Part shown: positions 7,601-19,972 of the stretch, piece after piece
How positions within the stretch are numbered: position 1 is the stretch's first letter
Layout: each line of letters starts with the position of its first letter
Source of the DNA: Rubrivivax sp.
GTDB lineage: Bacteria > Pseudomonadota > Gammaproteobacteria > Burkholderiales > Burkholderiaceae_C
Reading direction: 5' to 3'
Assembly (NCBI GenBank): GCA_004210455.1
Contig: SEFA01000003.1
Location: 62,001 to 126,000 of the forward strand
DNA: 64,000 bases
Position numbers and translations under genes: made by a program
The notes under the pieces: model-generated
Told to the model about the DNA's origin: nothing
The model's input: only the letters and a program-made list of their open reading frames with translations
Database searches by the model: none

Positions 7601-9115
7601 ATCGCCTTGCGGTCCGCCGACGCCACACACGCCGGCTACATCAAGACGGCGCCCGCGGCAACCACGGACTGGAGTCAGGTCTCCGCCGCCGGCATGAATG
7701 CGCTGTCGGCAGCGGGACTGGCTGCCGTGGATCCCGCCGACCTGCAGAGGCTGTCCGCCTCGACGGTCCAGGGCCTGAGCGCTGCCACCGTGGGCGCGCT
7801 CAGCCCGCAGCAGATCGCCGCGCTGCCACATCCTGAGCTGCTGTCGGTGGCCGCCTGCGCCGCCCTGAGCGCGACCCAGGTCCCGGCCATCACCGCCGCC
7901 TGGGGTCTGATGTCGGCCGACCAGCTCAATGCCCTGTCACCCCAGGCCTTCGCCGCCATTGCCGCCTCGGGCGTCAACCAGATGAGCAAGGAGTCCCTCC
8001 AAGGCCTGGACAAGACGCATCACGACCTGGCACTGAAGCTCGCAGATGCCGCCCATGCGGCCATCCTCAATCCCCCTCCGGTCGCCCCGCCGACGGACTG
8101 GTCCACGATCTCCGCGGCCGGCATGAACACGCTGACCGGGCAAGCACTGGCGGCCATCGCCCCGTCCGACATGCAGAAGCTGCCCGTGGCCACGGTCCAG
8201 GGACTGAGCGCCGCCACCGTGGCCGCGCTCAGCCCGCAGCAGATCGCAGCGATCCCTCATCCCGAACAGCTGTCCGTGGCCGCCTTCGGCGCGCTGACCG
8301 CGGCGCAGGTGCCGGCCATCGCGGCCTCCTGGGACCAGATGTCGGCCGCGCAGATCAACGCGATGTCGCCGCAGGCCATCGCCGCGCTGCCGGCCCAGGG
8401 CATCAAGGACATCGAGTGGTCGGCTGCCGAGAAGGGCCTCTCCGCCTCGACCGTGCACGCCATGACGCCGCAGCAGATCGCCGCCATGGAACATCCGGAC
8501 TGGCTGTCCGCCGATGCCTTCAGCGGACTCACCGCGGCCCAGGTGCCGGCCGTCTCCATCTCGTGGGGCTGGATGTCCGCCGCGCAGTTCAACGCCCTGC
8601 CCGCCGACGCCCTCGCCGCCGTACCGCTCCAGGGCATCCGGGACATGACGAAGGCCACGTACGCCGGCTTGTCGGCGTCGGCCGTCCAGGCCCTGACCAC
8701 GCAACAGGTCGCGGCCATGGCGCATCCCGACTGGCTCGCGCCGGCCGCCTTCGGCGCGCTCACTGCCACGCAGACGCCCGCCATTGCCATCTCGTGGCGC
8801 TGGATGTCGGCTGACCAGCTGAATGCCCTGCCCGCCGCGTCCTTCGCTGCCATCCCCACCGCCGGCATCAATCAGATGACGAAAGCGTCCCTGCAGGGAC
8901 TCGATGCGGCACACCACGACCTCGCGTTGCAGCGCGCCGACGCGGCGCACGCCGGTTACCTCACGCCCGCGCCCGCGCCCGCGCCGGTGGTGACGGGCAG
9001 CGCCGCGCCGCTCGTCCAGGCCATGGCGAGCTTCAACGTCCCTCCGGCGGTGACGACCACCGTCCACGGGACCACCAGCGCGAACACCCCGTTCACGCTC
9101 GTCAAGACGCACTGA
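4664..9115 (+). CDS. Giant repeat protein 1 with embedded calpain-like cysteine protease; probable type I secretion cargo
   Basis: 1483 residues. Layout: repeats (about 20-365); a linker (366-466); a calpain-like (peptidase C2) domain (about 467-708); more repeats (709-1440); a proline-rich stretch; and a conserved tail with QAMASFN. The catalytic Cys493 is in QGGLGDCWLISSLE, His651 in GGHAFSVIG and Asn669 in FRNPWS. The motif WGRLVEEAY followed by ELDGG also matches the calpain core. The Cys-His spacing is 158 and the His-Asn spacing 18. Repeats contain [27 protein letters not shown] and [18 protein letters not shown]; ten HP[DE]xL motifs occur, three before and seven after the protease. No RTX nonapeptides, signal peptide or membrane segment is seen. 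The gene lies between the TolC and ABC genes, so type I export is inferred. No clear Shine-Dalgarno sequence precedes ATG 4664. Substrate and target are unknown. Confidence 0.85.
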   Translation: MTDLTKPNSLDQATFSALAAAQIQQLSTSALNGLDKTHCQWLTAAQIAAMTPQQIAALAHPDWLTPAAVSGLTAAQIPQLKDAWWYCSPAWFNALTPEAVAALPVSAIQEMSSTARQGLSASTIHAMTVQQVAAIPHPDQLSPAVVSGLTAPQVAAIGVSWGWMSADWLNALTPAAFAGVPPAGIAQLSDAAVKGLGAAAVGAMTSQQAAALAHPEMLSPSAVAAFTPGAIAAITPQAWSKVSPAWLNALAPAAFAAIPAAGIANLNAADIRSLPDATFQSMTAAQFAAIADTDWVPLSAVGKLLPEQLRLATDWDSASARWLNALSPEAFAAIPPAGINQMSLAALQGLDATRRAIALKSADEIHTGYIDMASQDASVNYDSVLANLQLMCMNIGTGGMTASQFDAFNNTLAASRSVTGDPSYVSSLMGNMLRDGVQATMSADAFRQSVDKWFLGTNSAAADSYVDVSDQPLFVGSIQQATNHLAQGGLGDCWLISSLEDIAADSPERLNGLISSNGNGTYAVKFFNGGTQPVFVTVDGKVAGYGAGTGAGAWGRLVEEAYVSACANGLLQGNGYATPWANQTAELDGGVSGYALRSIAGGHDYANFDTGAEAWDAVKAAFDSGCALVSYGSSNKVSTGSDGKTNLVGGHAFSVIGIDEANHKFIFRNPWSPDLVFELSPAELDAIAGSGEFTVLSTPSEYGSAAAHFSGTDWSQVSADWINAQAPAMIAAITPQALGQLSAAAIQGLSASTLHLWSTQQLQSLSHPDQLSATAIAGLSKDQLSAVGTEWVNALSAQAIAALPVAWIASLSKSQYQELSAAMVGALTPQQIAAMAHPDWLSPVGAAGLTAAQIPSLHTSWSYQTADWFNALSPQAVAALPVDAIQNMSSAAVQGLAPSTLHAMTPQQIGAFAHPDKLSAAAFGGLTAAQVPSIAVSWYWMSADQLNALSPEAFAAISAAGINQMAKTSLQGLDAIHRDIALRSADATHAGYIKTAPAATTDWSQVSAAGMNALSAAGLAAVDPADLQRLSASTVQGLSAATVGALSPQQIAALPHPELLSVAACAALSATQVPAITAAWGLMSADQLNALSPQAFAAIAASGVNQMSKESLQGLDKTHHDLALKLADAAHAAILNPPPVAPPTDWSTISAAGMNTLTGQALAAIAPSDMQKLPVATVQGLSAATVAALSPQQIAAIPHPEQLSVAAFGALTAAQVPAIAASWDQMSAAQINAMSPQAIAALPAQGIKDIEWSAAEKGLSASTVHAMTPQQIAAMEHPDWLSADAFSGLTAAQVPAVSISWGWMSAAQFNALPADALAAVPLQGIRDMTKATYAGLSASAVQALTTQQVAAMAHPDWLAPAAFGALTATQTPAIAISWRWMSADQLNALPAASFAAIPTAGINQMTKASLQGLDAAHHDLALQRADAAHAGYLTPAPAPAPVVTGSAAPLVQAMASFNVPPAVTTTVHGTTSANTPFTLVKTH

Positions 9116-9125
9116 CGCCGCCTTT

Positions 9126-9155
9126 CGCCGCGGGCGCCGATACCGGCCCGCGGCG
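9126..9155 (+). terminator. Intra-operon hairpin between cargo 1 and the ABC gene
   Basis: A perfect 10-bp GC-rich stem, CGCCGCGGGC (9126-9135) with GCCCGCGGCG (9146-9155), begins 11 bp after the cargo stop. It lacks a T tract, so it may lower transcription of the exporter genes or protect the cargo mRNA 3' end rather than stop transcription fully. Confidence 0.5.
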
Positions 9156-9206
9156 TTCCTCCACTCCCAGCCGGTCGTCACGACGACCGGCCGCCGCGAG
9201 CCCACC

Positions 9207-11371
9207 ATGGACACGACGATCACGGACATCGCCCCAGACGTTCCCAAGCCCGACACCGGCCTTCACTGCCTGCTGGCGATCGCCTCGCTGCACGGGGTCG
9301 CGGCCGACGAGGCCCAGTTGCGCCATCGATACGGAAACGACCCGTTCAATCGGCAGACGCTGCTGCTGGCCGCCCAATCGCTCGGGCTGAAGGCGAAGGC
9401 AGTACGTCAGGCGCCGGACCGCCTGCGGCAGGCGCCGCTGCCCGCGATCGCCAAGGACAAGCGCACGGGCGACTACCTGGTCGTTGCGCAGTACCGCCAG
9501 CAGGACGGGCAGCCGCCGCAGCTGCTGATCCAGTATCCCGGCCAGGCACCGAGGATCCTGTCGGTCGAGGACTTCCTCGCACGCTGGACCGGCACGCTGA
9601 TCTATTTCGCGAGCAAGGCGAGCTTCGCCGGCGACATGGCGAAGTTCGACTTCACCTGGTTCATCCCGGCCATCGTCCGTTACCGCCGAATCCTGACCGA
9701 GATCCTGGCGATCTCGCTGGTGATCCAGCTCATCGGCCTGGTCACGCCGATGTTCTTCCAGGTCGTCATGGACAAGGTCCTTGTCAACCATGCGATGCGC
9801 ACGCTGGACGTGGTGGCGGTCGGACTGATCGCGGCCACGGTCTTCGAGGTGGTGCTCACCGGCATCCGCTCCTGGGTCTTCTCCCACACCAGCAACAAGC
9901 TCGACGTCGAACTGGGCGCACGCCTGTTCCGGCATCTGGTCGCGCTGCCCCTGGCCTACTTCCAGGCGCGTCGCGTGGGCGATTCGGTGGCCCGCATCCG
10001 CGAGCTCGAGAACATCCGCTCGTTCCTCACCGGCAACGCGTTGACGCTGGTGCTGGACCTGGTGTTCTCGGTGATCTTCTTCGGCGTGATGCTGTGGTAC
10101 AGCCCGACGCTGACGCTGATCGTCGCGCTGTCGATCCCGTTGTACCTCGTCCTGTCGGTGGCCGTGACGCCGGTGATGCGCGCGCGCCTGGACGTCAAGT
10201 TCAACAAGGGATCGGAAAACCAGTCCTTCCTCGTCGAAACCATCAGCGGCATCGACACGGTGAAGGCGATGGCCGTTGAACCGCGCTGGATCCAGAAGTG
10301 GGAACAGCAGCTGGCCGGCTACGTCACCGCAGGCCAGTCGGTCAACAACGTCGCCACCATCGCCAGCAGCGGCGTGACCTTGATCAGCAAGCTGGTGAGC
10401 GCCGCCATCATGTGGGCCGGCGCCATGCTGGTCATCGACCGCAAGCTGAGCGTGGGCGAACTGGTCGCCTTCAACATGCTCGCGGGCCAGGTCTCCAGCC
10501 CGATCCTGCGGCTGGCCCAACTCTGGAACGACTTCCAGCAGGTGGGCATCTCGGTGGCGCGCCTGGGCGACGTCCTGAATGCGCAGCCGGAGATCGCCGG
10601 CGCCAAGACCCGGCTGCCGCGGCTGCAGGGGGCGATCGAGTTCGACAACGTCGCCTTCCGCTACAAGCCCGACGCGCCGGATGTGCTGCGCGGCGTCAGC
10701 CTCCGGGTCGAGCCGGGCCAGGTCATCGGCATCGTCGGCCGCTCCGGCTCGGGCAAGAGCACCCTGACCCGGCTGGTGCAGCGCCTGTACGTCCCCAACC
10801 GCGGACGCGTGCTGATCGACGGCCAGGACATCTCGGTCGTCGACACCGCCTCGCTGCGGCGCCAGGTCGGCGTCGTGCTGCAGGACAACGTGCTGTTCAA
10901 CCGATCGATCCGCGAGAACATCGCATTGATCGACCCCACGCTGCCCATCGAGGCGGTCATCCGCGCCGCCAAGCTGGCGGGCGCCCACGACTTCATCTGC
11001 GGACTGCCCGACGGCTACGACACCATGGTCGGCGAGCACGGCACCGGCCTGTCCGGCGGACAGCGCCAGCGGATCGCGATCGCCCGCGCGCTCATCGGCA
11101 ACCCGCGCGTGCTGATCTTCGACGAGGCGACCAGCGCGCTGGACTACGAGTCCGAAAAGATCATCCAGGACAACATGCGCGCCATCTGCGAGGGCCGCAC
11201 CGTCCTGATCATCGCCCACCGCCTGTCGGCGGTCCGGGACGCCGACCGCATCGTGGTGATGGAGCGCGGCGAGATCGCCGAGTTCGGCACCCATCAGGAC
11301 CTGCTGGCGGACCCGAAGGGCATCTACACCCACCTGAATGCGCTGCAGCACGGCGCCCGCGAGGTGACCGC

Positions 11372-11375
<4 letters not shown>
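9207..11375 (+). CDS. HlyB-type ABC exporter with degenerate C39-like domain
   Basis: This 722-residue inner-membrane ATPase powers type I secretion. Its N-terminal ~130 residues form a C39 peptidase-like domain in which the catalytic Cys is replaced (DTGLHCLLAIASLHG: Thr17 where peptidases have Cys) and the His motif is also lost (GDYLVV). It should therefore dock substrate without cutting, as in HlyB and other RTX exporters. The membrane domain spans about 150-440. The ATPase domain has Walker A GRSGSGKST (511-519), the signature LSGGQRQR (615-622), Walker B VLIFDEATSALD (Asp639 first) and the switch His671 in IIAHR. The stop overlaps the start of the adaptor gene by 4 bases (ATGA), so the two are translationally coupled. 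The cargo should be the giant proteins on either side. Confidence 0.95.
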
Positions 11376-16377
<5,002 letters not shown>

Positions 16378-16395
16378 CGCAAAAGCCGATGCGTC

Positions 16396-16430
16396 GCCGT
16401 GCGCGGGCCGATCCGGGGCCCGCGCACGGC
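16396..16430 (+). terminator. Strong hairpin ending the type I secretion locus
   Basis: A perfect 14-bp stem GCCGTGCGCGGGCC (16396-16409) pairs with GGCCCGCGCACGGC (16417-16430) around a 7-base loop, 18 bp after the cargo 2 stop. There is no T tract, so it is a terminator-like or mRNA-stabilising element rather than a textbook intrinsic terminator. Confidence 0.6.
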
Positions 16431-16524
16431 GCGGCTACACTGGTCCGAACGCATTGGCTGGATTCCAGGTCCATTGCGCCTTCCCAACGCGCCGCTCGCG
16501 GTGCTTTCTGAAGACGCCCGACTC

Positions 16525-17112
16525 ATGCCCTTCATTCCTCCGGTGACCAAGGCCTTCATGCTCATCTGCGTGGGCCTGTTCTGTCTCCCGTTCATCTACG
16601 CCCCCTTCGGCCAGATGAATTTCATGATGGCGCTGTGGCCGTTGAACTCCGGCAGATTCGAGTTCTGGCAACCCATCAGCTATGCGTTCCTGCACGGCAG
16701 CTTCGCGCACCTGTTCTTCAACATGTTCGGTCTCTGGATGTTCGGCTCCGAACTGGAGACGATCTGGGGTGGCAAGCGCTACGCGCAGCTGCTGGTGGCC
16801 AGCGCGCTGACCGCCGCGGTGGCGCAGCTGGTGTTCACGCTGCTGATGGGCTCGTTCGCGCCTACGGTGGGCGCCTCCGGCGCGCTGTTCGGGCTGCTGC
16901 TGTCGTACGGGCTGCTGTTCCCGGACCGGGTCATCATGCCGCTGTTCCCGCCCATCCCGATGAAGGCCAAGTACTTCGTCGCCATCTTCGGCGCACTCGA
17001 ACTCTTCCTGGGCATCAGCGGCGGCAGCGGCATCGCCCACTTCGCCCACCTGGGCGGCATGCTGGGCGCCTGGCTGATGATCAACTACTGGCGCGGCAGC
17101 CGCCGTCGCTGA
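16525..17112 (+). CDS. Rhomboid-family intramembrane serine protease
   Basis: This 195-residue membrane protein has the rhomboid core: HxxxN in AHLFFNMFG (His62, Asn66), the catalytic serine in VGASGALFG (Ser118) and the catalytic histidine in AHFAHLGGMLGAW (His175). About six hydrophobic segments are visible. Rhomboids cut other proteins within the membrane. The start ATG 16525 is preferred over earlier in-frame starts because the hydrophobic first helix begins at once after MPFIPPVTK. It follows the secretion locus on the same strand, but a strong hairpin separates the two, so it is probably independent. The substrate is unknown. Confidence 0.9.
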   Translation: MPFIPPVTKAFMLICVGLFCLPFIYAPFGQMNFMMALWPLNSGRFEFWQPISYAFLHGSFAHLFFNMFGLWMFGSELETIWGGKRYAQLLVASALTAAVAQLVFTLLMGSFAPTVGASGALFGLLLSYGLLFPDRVIMPLFPPIPMKAKYFVAIFGALELFLGISGGSGIAHFAHLGGMLGAWLMINYWRGSRRR

Positions 17113-17125
17113 GCGGTCCTGCGGT

Positions 17126-18049
17126 TCAGTCCTCGACGGCGAGCAGCCCCTCGCGAGGCGTCGGATACCGCAGCCGCAGGCGCAGCTCGCGCTTGAGCCG
17201 CCGGTTGTCCATCCGGCGCGATTCGTTCATGAAGCTCATCTGCATCGGTGAGAACACGCCGGGCGCCTCCGCCCGCGTCACGCGCGCCGGCGGCGCCATG
17301 CCGCACAAGGACGCGGCCAGCTCGAAGTAGTCGCCCATCAGCAGTTCGCTGTCGTCGCTTGCGTGCAGGATCCGCTGTGTCGGGCCGCGCATCAGCGCCA
17401 GCAGGCAGGCACGGGCCAGGTCGTCGGCCTGGATGTGGTTGGTGAAGACGTCGTCCTCGCGGGCCAGGACCGGCAGCCCCTTGCCGAGCCGCTCGCGCGG
17501 ATGTCCGCCTTTCCGATCGAACGCGTAGATGCCGGGCACGCGCAGGACGGTCACCGACGCGCCGGTCACGCGGCCCCACTGGCGCAGTTGGTCCTCGGCA
17601 TCGACGCGGCGCCAGGCTCGGTCGTTCGACGGATTCACGGTGCGCGTCTCATCGATGCGCGCACCGGCGCAGTCGCCGTAGACGCCGCTGGTGCTCGCAT
17701 AGACCAGACGCGCCGGCGCCGCGGAACGCGACAGCGCCTGCAGCAGACGCCGGGTTCGCTCATCCGTGCGCCCCTGGGCGGCCGGCGGCGCCAGGTGCAG
17801 CACGCGGTCCGCGAGCCCCGCCAGCCGGCCCAGCGACGCGGCGTCGTCCAGGTTCCCGATCAGCGGGATCGCGCCGGCGGCACGCAGTTCATCGACCCGC
17901 GCCGCGGTGCTGGTCAGGGCGAACACCGTCCACCGCCCGGCCAGTTGCCGCAGCACCCGCATCCCGACGTCGCCGCATCCGACGATCAGCAGGCGGCCGC
18001 GGCGACGGCGGCGGTTGACGGCAGGCGAAGCGGGATTGGCACCGGGCAT
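17126..18049 (-). CDS. NAD(P)-dependent epimerase/dehydratase-like (SDR) protein
   Basis: This protein of 307 residues has a nucleotide-binding N-terminus LLIVGCGDVGMRVLRQL (glycine-rich turn near residue 24) in the style of YeeZ-like extended SDR proteins. The middle holds VYASTSGVYGD, where a Ser/Tyr pair would sit, and a later ITE-like region RVPGIYAFDR. The usual YxxxK catalytic pair is not obvious, since the region reads WRRVDAEDQLRQWG, so it may bind NAD(P) without classic epimerase chemistry. The gene converges on the rhomboid gene (13 bp apart) and is divergent from the ferredoxin reductase gene (54 bp). The substrate is unknown. Confidence 0.85.
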   Translation of the reverse strand: MPGANPASPAVNRRRRRGRLLIVGCGDVGMRVLRQLAGRWTVFALTSTAARVDELRAAGAIPLIGNLDDAASLGRLAGLADRVLHLAPPAAQGRTDERTRRLLQALSRSAAPARLVYASTSGVYGDCAGARIDETRTVNPSNDRAWRRVDAEDQLRQWGRVTGASVTVLRVPGIYAFDRKGGHPRERLGKGLPVLAREDDVFTNHIQADDLARACLLALMRGPTQRILHASDDSELLMGDYFELAASLCGMAPPARVTRAEAPGVFSPMQMSFMNESRRMDNRRLKRELRLRLRYPTPREGLLAVED

Positions 18050-18103
18050 GGGGTCTTGGCGGGCTGGGGCAAAATGGCGGGTTAGTTTAGTCACCCCCGC
18101 ACC

Positions 18104-19141
18104 ATGAGCTTCCAGGTCACCGTACTGCCCGCCGGCCGCAACTTCACCGTCGACGACGACGAAACCGTGCTGGCCGCGGCCATCCGCCAGGGCATCGGCC
18201 TGCCCTACGGCTGCAAGGACGGCGCCTGCGGCTCCTGCAAGAGCCGGCTCATGGAGGGTCAGGTCGTGCACGGCGAGCACCAGACCAAGGCGCTGCCGCC
18301 GGAGGACGAAGCCGCCGGCTTCATCCTCACCTGCTGCGCGAAGCCGCAGACGGATTGCACGGTCGAGGCCCGCACGGTGCCTGGCGCCGGCGAGTTCCCC
18401 GTGCTGAAGCTGCCCAGCCGCGTGATCACGGTCGAGAAGCCGGCCGGCGACGTCGCGGTGATCCGGCTGCAGCTGCCGGCCAACCAGAACCTGCAGTACC
18501 GCGCCGGCCAGTACGTCGAGTTCATCCTGCGCGACGGCGCCCGTCGCAGCTACTCGATGGCCAACGCGCCGAGCCGGCTCGGCACGCCGCCGGCGATCGA
18601 GCTGCACATCCGCCACATGCCGGGCGGCAAGTTCACCGACCACGTCTTCGGCGCCCTCAAGGAAAAGGACATCCTGCGCATGGAAGGCCCCTTCGGCAGC
18701 TTCTTCCTGCGCGAGGACAGCGACAAGCCGATCGTGCTGCTCGCGTCCGGTACGGGCTTCGCGCCGATCAAGGCGATCCTGGAGCGCATCCAGGACCAGG
18801 GCATCACCCGCCCGGTGACGCTGTACTGGGGCTGCCGGTCCAGGGCCGATCTCTACCTGCACGACTGGGCGGAGGCGACCGCCGCCGCGATGCCCTCGTT
18901 CACCTACGTGCCGGTATTGTCCGAACCCAAGGCGGAGGACGGCTGGACCGGCCGCACCGGCTTCGTCCATCAGGTCCTGATGGCGGATCTGCCCGACCTG
19001 TCGAAGCACCAGGTCTATGCCTGCGGCGCGCCGGTGATGGTGGAGTCCGCGCAGCGCGACTTCGTCGCCGCCTGCGGCCTGCCCGCCGAGGAGTTCTACG
19101 CCGACGCGTTCACCTCCGAATTGGACAAGCACGCGGGCTGA
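18104..19141 (+). CDS. 2Fe-2S ferredoxin/FAD/NAD(P)H oxidoreductase (CDP-6-deoxyglucoseen reductase-like)
   Basis: This 345-residue protein has an N-terminal plant-type [2Fe-2S] ferredoxin domain. Its cysteines lie in YGCKDGACGSCKS plus a later Cys in ILTCCAKP. A FAD-binding domain (RSYSMANAP is the flavin motif) and an NAD(P)H-binding domain (LLASGTGFAPIKAILE, then VYACGAPVMVESA) follow. It would pass electrons from NAD(P)H to an oxygenase or radical partner. In Burkholderiales such proteins are often labelled CDP-6-deoxy-delta-3,4-glucoseen reductase, but no deoxysugar genes are nearby, so that exact role is not supported here. Length and domain order are normal. Confidence 0.9.
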   Translation: MSFQVTVLPAGRNFTVDDDETVLAAAIRQGIGLPYGCKDGACGSCKSRLMEGQVVHGEHQTKALPPEDEAAGFILTCCAKPQTDCTVEARTVPGAGEFPVLKLPSRVITVEKPAGDVAVIRLQLPANQNLQYRAGQYVEFILRDGARRSYSMANAPSRLGTPPAIELHIRHMPGGKFTDHVFGALKEKDILRMEGPFGSFFLREDSDKPIVLLASGTGFAPIKAILERIQDQGITRPVTLYWGCRSRADLYLHDWAEATAAAMPSFTYVPVLSEPKAEDGWTGRTGFVHQVLMADLPDLSKHQVYACGAPVMVESAQRDFVAACGLPAEEFYADAFTSELDKHAG

Positions 19142-19225
19142 GCACGTCCACCTAGCGCCCGCGCAAGTCCCCCTTCCCGGCGTGACATGCGCCATGGCGG
19201 TGCGCGGCGTTCCATACTTTCGGAC

Positions 19226-19972
19226 ATGAAGCATTTCCCGCCGCCCTATTCCAGCGCCGCGCAGTTCGAGCAGCAGCTGCAGGACCTCGGTCACACGGTC
19301 ATCGCACCCGAGAGCCTGACGCACTGGCTGCACTGCCAGGCCGGCGACCTGCGCGGGCTGCAGACCTTCTGGAACGACCTGCCCCCCGACGCCTACCTGC
19401 GCGACGGCGGCCGCTACCGGTTCCGGCGGCATGCGAGCTTCGTGGTGGACGCACAGGCCGATCCGTCCGTGCGGCTGGCGCCGCATCGCGCGCACTGGCA
19501 ACCGGTGGACTACAACGCGCTGCACGGCGGCATCGAACGCTGGTTCGAGCCGATGGATCCCGCCGCGGTCGACCTGCCGATCTGGCCGCGGCTGCTGCTG
19601 GGCCTGGCCTCGGTGGCGGACCGGCTCAAGGGCGCGCGGCCCTGGTTCGTCGAGGCGCACCAGTTCCGCATCGACACCGCCGGCGGCATCGGCCGGCCGA
19701 CGCCCGAGGGCGCGCACCGCGACGGCGTGGACCTGGTGGCGGTGTTCATGCTGGCGCGCCAGGGCATCAAGGGCGGCGAGTCGCGCGTCTTCGAGGCCGA
19801 CGGCCCGCGCGGCCAGCGCTTCACGATGATGGAGCCGTGGACGCTGCTGCTGCTCGACGACGAGCGCGTCATCCACGAGACCACGCCCATCCAGCCCTTC
19901 GATCCCGCGCATGCCGGCCACCGCGACACCTTGGTCGTGACGCTGCGGGCGGACGCCTTCATGGGGCGTTGA
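19226..19972 (+). CDS. 2OG-Fe(II) dioxygenase family protein (PF10014-like)
   Basis: This 248-residue protein resembles the 2-oxoglutarate/Fe(II)-dependent dioxygenase family that hydroxylates free amino acids. Candidate iron ligands are HRD in GAHRDGVDLVAVFML (HxD) and the distal His in RVIHETTPI, with an arginine in HRDTLVVTLR that could bind 2-oxoglutarate. FRIDTAGGIGRPTPEG is characteristic of the family. ATG 19226 gives a compact N-terminus; an earlier start adds 13 residues without support. Its last 14 bases overlap, tail to tail, the 3' end of the hybrid kinase on the other strand. The substrate is not known. Confidence 0.85.
   Translation: MKHFPPPYSSAAQFEQQLQDLGHTVIAPESLTHWLHCQAGDLRGLQTFWNDLPPDAYLRDGGRYRFRRHASFVVDAQADPSVRLAPHRAHWQPVDYNALHGGIERWFEPMDPAAVDLPIWPRLLLGLASVADRLKGARPWFVEAHQFRIDTAGGIGRPTPEGAHRDGVDLVAVFMLARQGIKGGESRVFEADGPRGQRFTMMEPWTLLLLDDERVIHETTPIQPFDPAHAGHRDTLVVTLRADAFMGR

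Noticed and set aside
4664-9115. RTX (GGxGxDxUx) nonapeptide repeats in the giant cargo
   Set aside because: I scanned both proteins for glycine-aspartate nonapeptides and saw none; the repeats are alanine-, serine- and proline-rich helices instead.
7937-9256. Long open frame on the minus strand opposite cargo 1 (and similar ones opposite cargo 2)
   Set aside because: GC-rich third positions and repeats keep antisense frames open. The translation is Gly/Arg-rich with no family motifs and no ribosome site.
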